From Eretmocerus hayati (taxonomy: Eukaryota > Arthropoda > Insecta > Hymenoptera > Aphelinidae), in NCBI GenBank assembly GCA_029851415.1, contig CM056742.1, forward strand, positions 115,570,246 to 115,634,245: a stretch of 64,000 bases of DNA, written 5' to 3'. The notes beneath the pieces are model-generated. The model was given only the letters and a program-made list of their open reading frames with translations. It was not told the DNA's origin and did not search any database. A program made the position numbers and the translations under genes. Of the stretch, positions 42,414-54,273 are shown piece by piece. Position 1 is the stretch's first letter; the number at the start of each line of letters is the position of its first letter.

Positions 42414-45400
42414 CTGTATGCCAAGTCTCGTAGAAAATTACCGAGACCCAGGAACAATGTATTTGGTGCGGGGTCCAGCTATAGCGGCCCCAAGACCGGA
42501 GCCAGTTGAGATGAAATTTAAAATAATACATATCCATCATCTACGGGTAATGAATGATACTTGTAGATGAACTGACTCAGTATTTTTATTTTTCACATGC
42601 TGTAATCATATTTAACAAAAACGTGGTACAGAATATTTGAACTAGATTGTTGTGATTATAGTACATCGGAAACCGACAATCGAGGAGGTCTCAGTAGAAT
42701 GTCTTTTTTTGGTCCAAATGTGGTTTCAAAACCCTTCTGTGGCATTTCTGGCATGATCAAATCACGATATTCCTAGAAAAATTGGTACATGAATAACATT
42801 CTTCACAATTCCGCTTGAGATTCTCTGATTATCTAGCATTGAAGAACATATTGTTACCGCGTTACAAATCTTTCTCGTCAATTTCTCTAGACTCTGATAT
42901 GAGACTTATCGAAACTTACTCATTGAATACCTGTAAATCGCACGCAGCCAAGGCTTTGGTTAGAATAATTTTTTGTTTTGGCCTTAAGAGTCAACTACTG
43001 ATGGCACATGCTAAAAACAGAACCACCTCCGCTCATACGTTTTTGCTACAAGCTGAAAATATTTTTTAAAAAACCATAAAAGTGACGTGATGTGAAAGTG
43101 GCTCGTTAAGGTCATCTTGACAACAATACTCTAATAATTGAATTCAAAGTGAGGTTTCTTCAACTAACCATAAGTATTCTTATTTATAAATTCAAGTAGG
43201 GGATGATTCCCACATTCCAGAACGATGAAAAGAGTCCGTGTTGCATTATTTGCACTTTTTGGCCTGCATGCTCAACGCGAATTCCGTCAAACCATGAAAA
43301 CTCTGCACACATCTGATTTATTTTTCTACCTTCGGAACATTTCTACAATACATGCGCCGGCGTTGTAGTGTCGATATACGAGTAAAGTCATTTGTCTCTT
43401 TTTCCTAGGTAGAAGTAAAGTTTTGAATCTGCATACTTCTAGGAAGCATGCTAATAAGGCTGCACCAATGAGAGGTGCTACCAGCCGCATCACCACCAGG
43501 TGGCAACATTCTCGGTCGGGAGGGTCGCCAATGCCATTTCAATGGACCACCTTCGCGATAGACAGGGCCGCCACCTGGTGGGTAGCACCTCTCGTTGGTA
43601 TTTTGGGGCACTAATCACCACGGAGGAGACAACAATTCTCTATTCAGTATGACTACAAAATAAAATTTTCACGTGTTACTGACTTTTCCGCGGCTCTAAC
43701 TGTCACGCATCTAAGTACTTTTCAGAGAACCTAAGTCACAAAAGTCGATTGAGTCGAACTTCCATAAGGCTCGTCTGAACTAACACGGTGAAAAATTAGT
43801 ATTTTCGCTAATGAACATATTGTTTATTAGGTTTGGCGGGTTCCACCGACGGGCTCCGCCTACTCTATCGAACGCGGTATCAACGATCACTTTAGGAGAG
43901 CATTCTCCAAGGCACGTTACCTGCACTCATATTATAGGAACACCTGATTTGTGACTTATTTATAGAAATCATTGGTATAAAGAGCATAGTCTATCTTAAT
44001 TTTGGATTCGCAACCTCGAAAATTGTTCTCTCGGGGATATTCCCCACTACATAGCATCTCTAGGGCTGGTGTAAATGATCCAAGTATAGAGCTCATCTTG
44101 CTTTTCGTAATATAGATTCACCGAGATTCCATTTTGGCATCGTCTCTTTCCAATGATCAAATGATTTTCGGTTTTTCCATAGATTTTCATAACACTCACA
44201 ACAAAAATCATCCCAAATAATAGTGTAACCGGGTCTCGTTTATCCGATTCCGTATTTGACTCGTTTCCACGAATTTAAACTTTGGGCTCTTCAAGATGAA
44301 TCACCCGCAGTTGGGGTGGGAGCCCAACAAATCAAGAAGCCCTGCGTGTTGGCCAGAGATCAGATGGGGTACTTTCTCGATGTGAGACCAATATAGCCAA
44401 CCATGCACCATGAACATCAAATCTGCTTTGAAACAGCTCAACTTTTAAAACAAAGCCATACAATTTTTATATTTCTACACAGAACACAAGTTTTACTAAC
44501 ATGTTTGGGGGAAAACTAGCTTTTGATCGGAAAACTGTTGGCTCGATACAGTGCTCTTATCGTGGGAAATCAAACTAATAGTATCCTTAGCGAAGGTCTA
44601 AATTGATTGCAAAATTTACAGCTTATCATACATCACTATAGTAATGCTTGTACACTTTCAATCTCAACGATCAAACTGATAATTAGTTGCTGTTTCTTAA
44701 TCTCAGGCACTCTCATTAGCACACACAGCTCGACAGACAGAAAACGACTAGTAACTTTGAAGTATACTCTCAAAGAATATGTAAGAGGTGATCGCACTAG
44801 ACTACGATTTGCCCGATGAACCAGAAATCAGAATTACAGCTATATTATCCATTCTCTCTCCACTAATACTTATTACTAAATTAGCGCAATAGAGACTTCA
44901 GAAGGTTATGAACTGAAAAACTCCCTCAGTCTGGAACTAAGTATCCATCAAGGCACATTGTATGTCGTTGCATAATCTTACTTCAATTGTGAACTATTTC
45001 TTGCCTATAATAGTTATAACTGATACTTTGCTTGACTTATAAAACTGAAAAGAGGTGGTTAAAGGAGGGCGAAAAACTGGTGTGCTTGTGAACAATACGG
45101 GGAGAACTCGTGTCGATGAACATCGTCGGATGCACATTTTTAGACTTCTTCGTGAAATTGCAAAATAGGTTTTCAAGTAGTTGTTGAAAGAATGCTGATT
45201 GCAAGACGTTGAAGAAATCGGCATCACTATCCAGATGACTGGTGTTGGGGAATTTATCTGTTCGACGAGTACTCGGCGATGTCGGTAAAAATTTTAATTT
45301 GTGGATATCATGAAAAACGAATTCCCTATGGAACGCCGTTGCAACTTCAAAGTGGAAGAGATTTATCTTGTTTTCTAGGAGTCAAAATATGTTTGGATGT

Positions 45401-46947
45401 GTTTCTAAAGTGCCTTAGAACAGAAGAAGAACACAAGCCCTGTCCTTTGGTGCTGATGAAATAACTTGAACGCACTATATAACAATATACTATAGCAAAG
45501 CAGCAAGACCACTGAATCAGATCACATCAGGAGATGTGTGCGTCGCAGCCACTTGAGAGATTCTACCAAATGGCTGCGACATGCATGTATAACTTATGTG
45601 CTGCACACAGACTGCACAAATACTCCTATAGTACTCACGAAGTACCGTGGAAGTACCGCACAGGCACTTCTAAAGTGTAGCCGAAGTCACTATATAGTTC
45701 AGCTGTGGCATTATGATTAGGAGACGATTAATTCTCCCGGCAAATACCGGATAAATGAAATGAGTCTGGTAAATGAATCAGCTCACTTAAAACCGCGCTT
45801 CGGGATTCCAAAAAATTTTTTCAACGCGGAAAGATCAATAACTAGTTTTAAAATGACAGAAAAAGTCAAAATGACGGTATCCAAAATTTTTGGTTTTTCC
45901 CATTTATCTCTGAAGCAGAAATTTGATTCTTATGAACATGATGTGTTCTTGGAATCGCCAAGAATATATTGTCGCGGGGGTGACGGTACTTGACTATTTT
46001 CTGATATTGATAGTAGAGTCAATCAGAAATCATCGCAAATGTTAGAAATCGACCATGTGCATTAAAACTCGAAAATTTCAGCGACGGTTTTGCTATAATT
46101 TAGTGAGTATTGCTATTAGTACTGACAAAAAGTTTGGATTATTTACCAAAATAGTGCATGAGGACAAATCAGGTATTGATTAGTTGCTTTGTGAGTGAGG
46201 TTTTGCAGTCATATATATATGGCGCGAGTTTTGATACAGCATTTACCACAATATTACTGCGAAACGATTTAAAACTTATCGTAGGTACTGAAATTCTACG
46301 ATGATACAGTAGAAGGATGGTTAATGAGTTCGAGCGGGAGTCCAGGAATCAGATAAAGCTAGCCAAAAACGTGATTCTAATGTAGCGTTCCACTGACGTA
46401 CCTGAGTTTTCTCCGGACCAATTATCCAGAAATTAGTTTTAAGAAAACAAATGAGTGAGATTGGATTCCGAGCACAGTATTCAAAAGACGTTATAAGGCG
46501 CCGAATGACGACAGATCCATGTATATTAGGTTTGGTCGGAAAATCGTAATGCGAATGTCATCAAAAGCTCCAAGGTAGCCAATGCCTTCCCGGTTTACGG
46601 GAACAGTTACTGGATGTAAATAACCTCTTCTTGACTCCGCAGCGTTCAGGTGATGATTTATAATTTCGAGTTCCAATCATAGGTTACAAAAATTATGGTT
46701 AAAAGACTAGCCCAAATTCCTTTTACAAAGTACTTGTATTATTATTTTGTAAAAACTCCATCAACTCAATCAATAATTAAGGAATATGGATCAATTGAAG
46801 TCGCTTCACTCTACGGCATTTGACGATACTTTACCGACCACGGGTCTGTGTAAAATATCTCCATATGGTTAATCTACTTTGGTTCCTGCGTGCTCTCGCT
46901 TCGATATCGTCGATCTTTGGAGTCTATGAGATTCGATCTATATATAT
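42414..46947. other. Mostly gene-less stretch
   Basis: Apart from the hairpin at 43465-43598 and a small inverted pair (GTCGCAGCCACTTGAGA...ATGGCTGCGAC, 45541-45582), I see no coding or RNA feature. A GGCGGGTTCCACC...GGGCTCCGCC motif near 43849-43874 recalls the TTAA family but lacks its ends. Confidence 0.4.
43465..43598. mobile_element. Small hairpin element, ~134 bp
   Basis: CCAATGAGAGGTGCTACCAG is mirrored by GGGTAGCACCTCTCGTTGG, and the inner CACCAGGTGGC by GCCACCTGGTG. Arms are ~45 bp. No clear target duplication. Confidence 0.6.
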
Positions 46948-48508
46948 GTCGTAGCCAGATAGGTAAATCAGCCAGTTACGTAACTGTCTAGTCAGTTGCA
47001 TAACGGCACGCGGATAGGCTACTTTGCGTGAAAGCTTATATTTTATCGCTATCAGACTAGCCGGTAACGCAACTGGCTGAAATTGTTCGCCAGTTACGCA
47101 ACTGACTGGAGCATCTCTTGCGGATAGGTGAATAATCACGGGAAGGACAAGTGAATGTGAGCTCTGGGATGTATTTCTCAATGGGAGCGACTAAGAGGAC
47201 GAGGATCAACAGTATGTATTCAAATTGATTGAATGCTCAATTACTGATACATCCACCTGTTGTAATATCTCGACCGGTGAACATTCTATTCACCACAATT
47301 CGTTACAATCTTTTATAAGAATCATGAATACAAAAATGTTTACCATCTCTGGTCTTTTTTAAGACAACATGACTGTCAGGACCAACTTTCAATAACTCGT
47401 ACAACCGAAAAAAGTGTTAAAAGTTGGGCCCTTTCCTGAGATTTCCCGATCAGAGATCCTTCCACTTTTTCGAGATGCTTTTAATCCTACATTCAGACTA
47501 GTCAAAATCACTACCATTGCTGGGAAAAGTTATCCTGATGAAATATTATACGAGATTCCCTACGTGAGTCTCTTTTGAATCCGAAAATCCATCTAGCCAG
47601 ACAAAATTCCGTTCCAAATTGTTTGAAATGAGATTGCTCTAACGAGTTGTCGATAACATTTTTTTTCGGTTCGGAAACCATTCTTTGAGATTATTTAGCT
47701 TATTTCAAACAGGAAAATCTCTCCTGTCATTTACGAAAACCGTGAAAATCTCATGTTTCCAGAGCAAAAAGTTGTTGATTGAGATCTTTTCAACGATATC
47801 CAATAGCAGAAATTGATGTTTCCGAGAGATGATCCATTGTTTTTTCAATGTTAATGACGGATACTTGAGTTAGCAACACGGATTCTCGGATTTAGAAGTG
47901 TCCTCCGGTGCGGATCTCGCACAAAAATTCCACCAAAATAATTTTTCTAGCGGTAGCGGTGCTTTCGCCCAGTCTAATCGTCCGATTACCTTTGCGTTAC
48001 TCTGGAAAGCTCTTATTTTGTTTCCGAAAAGCTAATGATTCATCATAGTCTTCTCCACAATCAATAAAAATCTTAAAGACACAGAAACACAATTAATCTT
48101 GTAGAACGACTGCGAAGGCACCATCGTTGAGCTCGAACGATCGTATAATTGAGGCGACAAGTGAGAGGATAGATCGTGAAATTGTTGACACCTGTGTCTC
48201 GATATTCACGATTATTTTGGTTTATTGGATCTAAGGTCGATATTGTATGTATGTGTTCACAGGACAACGTTTAGCCATGAGCTTGATACACATGCAGCAT
48301 ACCAATTTCATATTGGGCACTTATTAACCTATTCGCGAGAGATGCTCGAGTCAGTTGCGTAACTGGCGGACGATTTCAGCCAGTTGCGTTACTGGCTAGA
48401 CGGATAAGAATGGAATGCAAGCGTTCGCGCGGAGTTGCCCATCCGCGTGCCGTTACGCAACTGACTAGACAGTTACGTAACCGGCTGATTTACCTATCTG
48501 GCTACGAC
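46948..48508. mobile_element. Foldback-like element with palindromic GTTACGTAAC sub-repeats
   Basis: Inverted arms of ~190 bp (46948-47140 and 48323-48508) with termini GTCGTAGCCAGATAGGTAAA enclose an ~1.18 kb AT-rich centre. Each arm holds four or so copies of a 16 bp palindrome of the type CAGTTACGTAACTG or CAGTTGCGTAACTG in different versions, at ~40-60 bp spacing. The centre shows no transposase and only short open frames. Architecture resembles the element at 1326-10941 though the sequences differ. No target duplication was found. Confidence 0.65.
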
Positions 48509-48728
48509 TTTTACATCCCGTGGAACGATTGATTAAAGTGTATCTTCTTCGCTCTAGCTACAATCAGACCAACCTGCGGTGTCGCGTAGTCGCGTCATGG
48601 TTGGCGGCTATATCCGCATTTGGATAGCAAAAAGGCAACATCAAGGCACTCAACATCGCAATTTCCAGTCTCACGCACGTTTTGGGACACTCCGAGGCGC
48701 GTCCATATTTTAGAGGGCTTGACTATGG

Positions 48729-49400
48729 CTATCGGGGCCCAAAGAGTGGGGGGGCGTGGGCCCGCGGGTGAGCGTGATAGTGGGGCGCGGGAACTCCAAC
48801 AGCGGCCGCTGCGGCAGCGCTCTGATGAGGACCCGATGGGTACGGCCAATGCGCACCACTCGCGGGTCCCGCGAAGTAGTGTTGCTGGGCCTGATGATGA
48901 TGATGGGGCTGCTGCTGTTGCTGTTGATGGAGATGATGGTGGTGATGCTGCAATTGTTGTTGCTGATGCTGGTGCTGCTGTTCGTGAACGGCGAAGCTCG
49001 GCAGTAAGGACAGCCCGGTCGCGGGATAAGTCGTGCCGAGGCCCGCTTGGAGCGACGACGGGCTAACGGGGATCCTCTTGGGCGGGCTGCGGGCCCCGCT
49101 CGATGAAGCGGTCACCGAAGCCGCGGCGGCGACCTGCACCACCGCGGACGACGACGTGGAGGAGGTGGCGTCGCACTCGTCGGGCTCGCAGTCGCGAAAC
49201 CCCTTCGCAAACGGATTGCTCGCGATCTTGAGCTGGGTTATCAGGTGGTTCTGGTATGCAGTCACTGCAGTGAAACGCGTCTCCGGGAATGAGAACGTCC
49301 TGAAGTTCTCGGTGCGCGGGTCCGGCGATGAGCCTGGTGGCGAGGGTGCAACCACAACGTGACAGCGAGGCTGATACCGATGCATTGAGTTGAGAATTAT
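48729..49400 (-). CDS. org-1: T-box transcription factor, Tbx1/org-1 class, C-terminal exon
   Basis: Coding part of a minus-strand exon. A splice acceptor (TTTTTGTTGCAG) lies just before 49400, where the frame begins [12 protein letters not shown] in phase 0. Residues 1-70 are the end of the T-box DNA-binding domain: [32 protein letters not shown] at 43-58 and NPFAKGFRD at 62-70. The set TAYQNH and QLKIAS matches the Tbx1/10 class better than Tbx2 or Tbx20. The rest is low-complexity, with Gln/His runs (about residues 140-180), ending at TAG 48729-48731. Position 13 is Cys where most T-boxes have Phe. The open frame upstream of 49400 is intron and repeat. No other exon of the gene was found in the window; the gene would lie toward higher coordinates or beyond. 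Confidence 0.85.
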   Translation of the reverse strand: MILNSMHRYQPRCHVVVAPSPPGSSPDPRTENFRTFSFPETRFTAVTAYQNHLITQLKIASNPFAKGFRDCEPDECDATSSTSSSAVVQVAAAASVTASSSGARSPPKRIPVSPSSLQAGLGTTYPATGLSLLPSFAVHEQQHQHQQQQLQHHHHHLHQQQQQQPHHHHQAQQHYFAGPASGAHWPYPSGPHQSAAAAAAVGVPAPHYHAHPRAHAPPLFGPR

Positions 49401-49412
49401 CTGCAACAAAAA
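49401..49412 (-). promoter_or_regulatory. Splice acceptor of the T-box exon
   Basis: On the minus strand the pyrimidine-rich GTTTTTGTTGCAG immediately precedes the conserved IILNSMHR codons, in the phase used at this site in the domain. Confidence 0.8.
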
Positions 49413-49479
49413 CATGACGCACAGTTGACCAAACTGCAAATTCTTCACTCGTCCCTGTCCTGCTGATATATTGAGATTC

Positions 49480-49760
49480 TTTTCTTGATCTGAGGGAGTA
49501 ATGAACTCGTTTTTTGGTTTCAAAAATGTCATTCGGGCACCACCATTTACCAGTCTCATAGGTCCCGTATTACACCTAAGAATCGGTCAATTTCTCAAGT
49601 AACCTAAGGCCGCTAAGGGGTGGCAGACTCAGACTGGTGGTCACCCATCTAGATACGATTCGTCAAAACGTTGTTTGATCGAAAAGGCTTTCGGCACTGC
49701 CACCATTGTTCATTTCTATTTGTTTACGAAAAATTGTGATGAAACTTCTCCGCTGAAAAT
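49480..49760. repeat. Dispersed repeat inside the T-box intron
   Basis: The part near 49535-49575 matches about 1020-1075, and 49630-49750 matches 22570-22805 in reverse (GGTCACCC, CAAAACGTTG, ATTTGTTTACGAAAAA). The reading frame that appears to extend the T-box exon upstream is made of this repeat. Confidence 0.5.
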
Positions 49761-50001
49761 AATTCCGTGGGATCCCATGAGGCTTCGTGGGACCTAGGGC
49801 CCTGGGAAAATATTCAATCTTGATATTCGGGAAATTTGGCATCGGAGCCGTGTAGCATAAAAATTTCGACCACAATCAACTATTTTTGGAGGAATAATGG
49901 TCGAAATTTGTATGCTGCACGTCTTGGATACCAAATTTTGCATATATCAAGATTAAAAATTTTCCCAGGGCCCCAGGTCACACGGAATTATTTTCGGCAG
50001 G
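49750..50001. mobile_element. Palindromic element, ~250 bp
   Basis: GAAAATAATTCCGTGGGATC near 49755 is mirrored by the GTCACACGGAATTATTTTC end near 49995; the arms pair through CCCTGGGAAAATATTCAATC / ATTAAAAATTTTCCCAGGG and ATAAAAATTTCGACCA / TGGTCGAAATTTGTAT. Arms ~110 bp, short centre. It abuts the dispersed repeat on its left. Confidence 0.65.
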
Positions 50002-51349
50002 GTTGTTCTTCTTAACCTATGATGTCTAGCGGAGAACCCCAGCGAAGGCTCCATCTTCACGGATCGCGTATATACATATAATCTCACAGACGTTGAATAT
50101 TCAACCACGTGGTTGAATTTTCAACCGCTGTGATTCAAGGTTTCTTAATTAATCTTACACAGTGGAGGTTATGTTTGCATCTCATTTGGGACGCGGAACA
50201 GCATCGGTCATATAAAAATATCATAGAGCTGGCTCCGGAATTGCAGCAGAGACAATAATTTGCGACTGGTTGACAGTCCACGGGAGGAAGTCGCACGCTC
50301 GAACGTTGAGCGAGTGCGAGCTTTACGATCCACGCATGTCAGATTTGAGCCAAAATTTAACGATCATCGCATCCGAAAGCACCACGTATATGCTATAGCA
50401 GGATGTACGATTGCTCGCGCGATGCTGCATCGAGCGAATAGAAAAAGCTCTGGATTTCGCGGCCGTCTCTTCATCTTGAGCCCAATCGACGTCGTGTATA
50501 CAACCATTGCTTCGGGTGCGACTCCAAGTATTTCCTTGCCGCAGCGTTCATCTGCATTCTCTCGTGTCCTGCTGTGAGGCCAAGTCTCTATCTCGCACCC
50601 TTCATTAGCTGAAGCAGGAAAAGAGAATAGACAGACGAGACGTTTCCCAAAATCTCGCGCGCTCGTTCAAACATCTGGGATCGAGCGAGGGCGAGAAGAG
50701 CAGCCGGAACAGGGCAGATTTATCGTCACGCGAGAGGAGAGATGATGACGAATAATGAGAAGAGCAAGCCTCGGATCTCCACTAAGTGTATACATATACC
50801 AAATAAATGACATCTCTCTTACGCGAGCACGCGCCTCTTGGAGAAAAAACCACTGCAGCATGATACAGAGCGATCTGAGAAAGAACGCAGACGGAGAGGA
50901 AGCGTGGCGAGAGTGTGCCATAAACTCACGCGTGCTTTTCATCGCTTCGTGGTTTATAAGCTGAATTATTCTGGGCTGTGTTTACAATCGCATACAAATA
51001 TATCATCCTCGCATGAATAATGTCTTACTGGAAATCATACCATCCTTCTTCACTCCGCGCTTGAAGAAGTGGCGTAGTTTACATAATAGTTTACTCACCT
51101 TATTCCAACATGTCATTTGTATTTAGAAAATTGACAAAATTAACGAGATCGATCTGGCAGTTCGAAATTTAAACAAGTAGTCAGTACCCAGCAACACTAT
51201 GGATATCCGCAAATTTTCATAGGTTCCATCCTACATGACCTACCGGAATACCCAGCCTACTTTAATTGTGGCATTGCATGAGTAGACGAAACGACAAACA
51301 GCCTGATGAAGAGAAAATAGTATATTATGTGACGATTCGCAAACGAAAT
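50002..51349. other. Gene-less stretch
   Basis: Contains a TTCAACCACGTGGTTGAA palindrome at 50099-50116. The 105-codon frame at 50260-50577 and the others nearby show no recognisable motif. Confidence 0.4.
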
Positions 51350-51445
51350 TTTCTAGCTGTGCTACGTCGGAAGCGCGACTTTAGACGAGTCCGCGCGTAG
51401 CGAGGACGAGTCGAAAATCGCGCTTCCGACGTAGACAGCTAGAAA
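51350..51445. mobile_element. Hairpin MITE, 96 bp
   Basis: TTTCTAGCTGTGCTACGTCG is mirrored by CGACGTAGACAGCTAGAAA, pairing inward through GAAGCGCGA and GACGAGTC. It lies seven bases left of a TTAA element. Confidence 0.7.
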
Positions 51446-51451
51446 TGTGCC

Positions 51452-51757
51452 TTAACCCACTTACTGCGGATGTCCAGTATACTGGACAGACGCGATTTCC
51501 AATATATTGTGATAACTTTTGAAGGATAAGGTGAAAAAATCTGAAAAAATTCAAGAAAGTTCCTGAGCGTCTAACAAGGATATTATCACACAAATTACCC
51601 TTCAGGAGAGGTTCATTTCCGAGAAATAAAATGAAAATCGAAAAATTTTCGACTCTCTAATTTTCGTGTTTTTCACCATTTTGAGACTATACTCAATGTT
51701 CCAAGCATTGGAATGGCCTTCTGGAGCCCGGGAGCTGTTCTGCAGTGAGCGGGTTAA
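51452..51757. mobile_element. TTAA-flanked element, family b (306 bp)
   Basis: TTAACCCACTTACTGCGGAT at the left and ...CTGCAGTGAGCGGGTTAA at the right form terminal repeats close to those of family a (shared TTAAcnCryTyACTGC). A subterminal palindrome GTCCAGTATACTGGAC sits at the same distance from the left end as GGGTCCCAC..GTGGGACCC does in family a. No coding capacity. Confidence 0.75.
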
Positions 51758-52644
51758 GTGGGATGCAATCATGCCAAATCGTGGAATATATCACAATTTC
51801 ATGAATCGAGGGAGAAGTAGATCTCGAATAATGCAATACAAGTACTACAATCCAAAATAATGATCAGTAGGTAGAACACATCTTGGAATGCGAAGTCTGA
51901 TTTGACACGATGTCCTCTATCATATTCTTCCTCTGCAATTAGTCTGAGTCGTAAAAATGTCTCATTCTTTCGAGCTCGACATTTTTTAATATAGGACTTG
52001 AATCTTGCTTCGGGCATTCATCAAAACGGATTGACGGCACGCGGTAGCCAAGCAGCACAGCCGTAAAGTTCCATTCCCAATTATGAGCAGTTCCACGGTA
52101 AAGCGACCTACGAAAAAGGGTCATGTCTCCGATCCTTTTGTTAACATTTTTATTCGATTCTTTCGTACAAAATATGAACTTTCCACCACCTATGGAGTCC
52201 CGAAAAAGTTTTTTGGTCCCATGGCGAGAATTTTCGAAAATGAAGTAAAATACATTTTTTTTATTCTAGCAGCTTTTTTCATTAAAATGCAAATAAGTCA
52301 AGTTTGCTCGCAGATAGAGACATGTGGTTAACGTCATTCAAAACGTCTTCTAAAAACCTATCGAAATCGCTATTGAGAAGTTGATTTTGAGTTTATGGGC
52401 GGGCTGCACGAGCAAAAGTGTGAGAATCACTAAACAGTGAATTTCTCCTCGGAATTTCTCAGTTGCCTATTATTTTTATTTCTGAAAATCGCATATTTGA
52501 TGTAAAATTTCGTGTTCTTTCAAAAAAAAGTGATCCCGATTTCCTTTTCCGCCGTCTAAGGCCTGTTTTTTCCAATTTTCACAAACCTATTTTTCAGGCA
52601 GTTTGGAATTTCTGCGCATGCGCAGGAATTTGAGCTCTTGAAAT

Positions 52645-52843
52645 TAGTGAGCCTAAAGTAGTGAGATGCAGAATATGAAATCGCGCGCTTATTGGCTGGA
52701 AACCAAAAAGATCAATACAGAAGACGACGTGCTATGCATACGGCTTTCCGATGGGCCCTTTCACTCGGCTGCCGGGACCAATGAGCGCGCTCGGATTTTT
52801 GATCTTTTTGATGCATCTGCATCTCACTACTTCAGGCTCACTA
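52645..52843. mobile_element. hAT-type MITE nested in the left arm (199 bp)
   Basis: Terminal repeats TAGTGAGCCTAAAGTAGTGA and the near-complement ending ...TTCAGGCTCACTA. Flanked by CTTGAAAT (52637-52644) and CTTGAAAC (52844-52851), an 8 bp duplication with one change. The opposite arm of the palindrome lacks it, which confirms insertion. Confidence 0.8.
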
Positions 52844-53406
52844 CTTGAAACCAATTCCATTGGAAAGCCAAGGAAATTTTCTTCAAAACGACCGCTTGAC
52901 AAAGTCAATTTCATCAATTTGGCTCGAAGTTACAGCCTACGAAAGATGAAGCTTCAGCTCGAGTGCGTCGAAATAGGCAAACGACATATCGTGCCCGGAT
53001 TTTCCTACTGTGATCGCGGTGGCTCCGATCCATCTCGAGATTCGGTGGTCTTTCAAACGTTGTTAGCTCCGAACCAAAGTGATGGAATTAACTTCGTTAA
53101 GTGGTCATTTTCAGGGAAATTTTCGTGGCATTCCAATGGAATTGGTTTCAAGAGTCCACATTCCTGCGCATGCCCAGTGAACAGACAATTTCAAACTGCC
53201 TAAAAAATGGGTTCACGAAAATTGGAAAAAAACAGGCCTTATATGGCAGAAAAGGAAATCGGAATCATCTTTTTCTGAAAGAACACAAAATTTTACATCA
53301 ATTATGCGATTTTCAGGAATCAAAAAAAAAAGGCGACTGAGAAATTCACTGTTTAATGATTATTACACTTTTGCTCGTACAGGCCGCTTATAACCTCATA
53401 ATCAAC

Positions 53407-54273
53407 TAGGGATGCCGCGATATTCGAGAATTATCGTTCTTATCTCGATATCGCCTCGTGAAGACGAGACGAGATCGAGACGATGATTAATTAGTGTTTC
53501 ATCGCTCGAGACGATATGAATTTTTGCTCTCGTCGAGGCTCTCGCCGAGACATCGACATAAACATTATAAAATATAGACTTCCAGCTCGAGTTTTTCCAT
53601 CATATTTCCTTAAGCTAAGTACATATCTGATCAATCCTTCACCTGATCAACAAGAATATTTTTGCTCAAACAGATCACTTCACAACTTTTCCACATATCA
53701 AGTTTACAAGTGGCCGTTTTCAAGCTTGATTTCATCCATGGTTTCGAATGCAAATATGCTCTGACACTTCAATGACTCTTCTGATTCCTCAAATGAGTCA
53801 TCATCAATGAAAAAACCCAAAATTCGCTTTCAATTGGTGTCGACGTAGCTTGTATGCTTAAGATATTTATAGCCATTGGGATTCGAGATAAATAGTGTAT
53901 TGGTGGTCCTCCTATCACATGAAGAGATGTCAGTTGTTCCTTCAGTAGATCTAGCATTAAATTCTCATTCATTCCTTCCATCCAGCTTAATGTATCAGAC
54001 GTATCACTTTCAACCCATAGATATTTTACATTGAACAAATTTCTGGATATCTGACTTTTAACTTGAGTTGTGGACTTAGAAATGATCGACCATCTCTTGT
54101 TGGCTACTCAACGTGTTCGAACTCAAGTGGAAATGATATATTATACATTTAAAGCAACTCTCGCCGAGAATCTCGCTCGATAACGAGACGATAATCAGAT
54201 TTTGTCACTTTTTCGAGAGCGATGAGGCGATAAGTCCCAATTCCTCGTCTCATCTCGTCTTGCGGCATCCCTA
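53407..54273. mobile_element. hAT element nested in the right arm (867 bp)
   Basis: Termini TAGGGATGCCGCGA and TCTTGCGGCATCCCTA, flanked by a perfect 8 bp duplication TAATCAAC (53399-53406 and 54274-54281). The uninterrupted sequence exists in the other arm. Subterminal regions are rich in TCGAGACGA and CTCGTCTC-type motifs. A decayed transposase C-terminus lies inside on the minus strand. Confidence 0.88.
53769..54038 (-). pseudogene. hAT transposase remnant, C-terminal dimerisation domain
   Basis: An 89-residue frame. Residues ~45-70 read HYLSRIPMAINILSIQATSTPIESEF, of which the core ILSIQATSTPIESEF is the signature of the hAT C-terminal dimerisation region (usual form: LSIPATSTPSERVFS). 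The PSER-type motif is altered to PIESEF, and the DDE/RNase H part is absent. The preceding residues WVESDTSDTLSWMEG do not resemble the domain. Together with the TIRs and 8 bp duplications, it identifies the element's superfamily. Confidence 0.7.

Noticed and set aside
48620..49066. Plus-strand frames rich in Asp/Met/Leu opposite the T-box exon
   Set aside because: They are antisense to the Gln/His tract of a conserved exon.
49401..49559. Upstream extension of the T-box reading frame
   Set aside because: A splice acceptor precedes the conserved codons, and the extension is made of a dispersed repeat also seen near 1020-1075.
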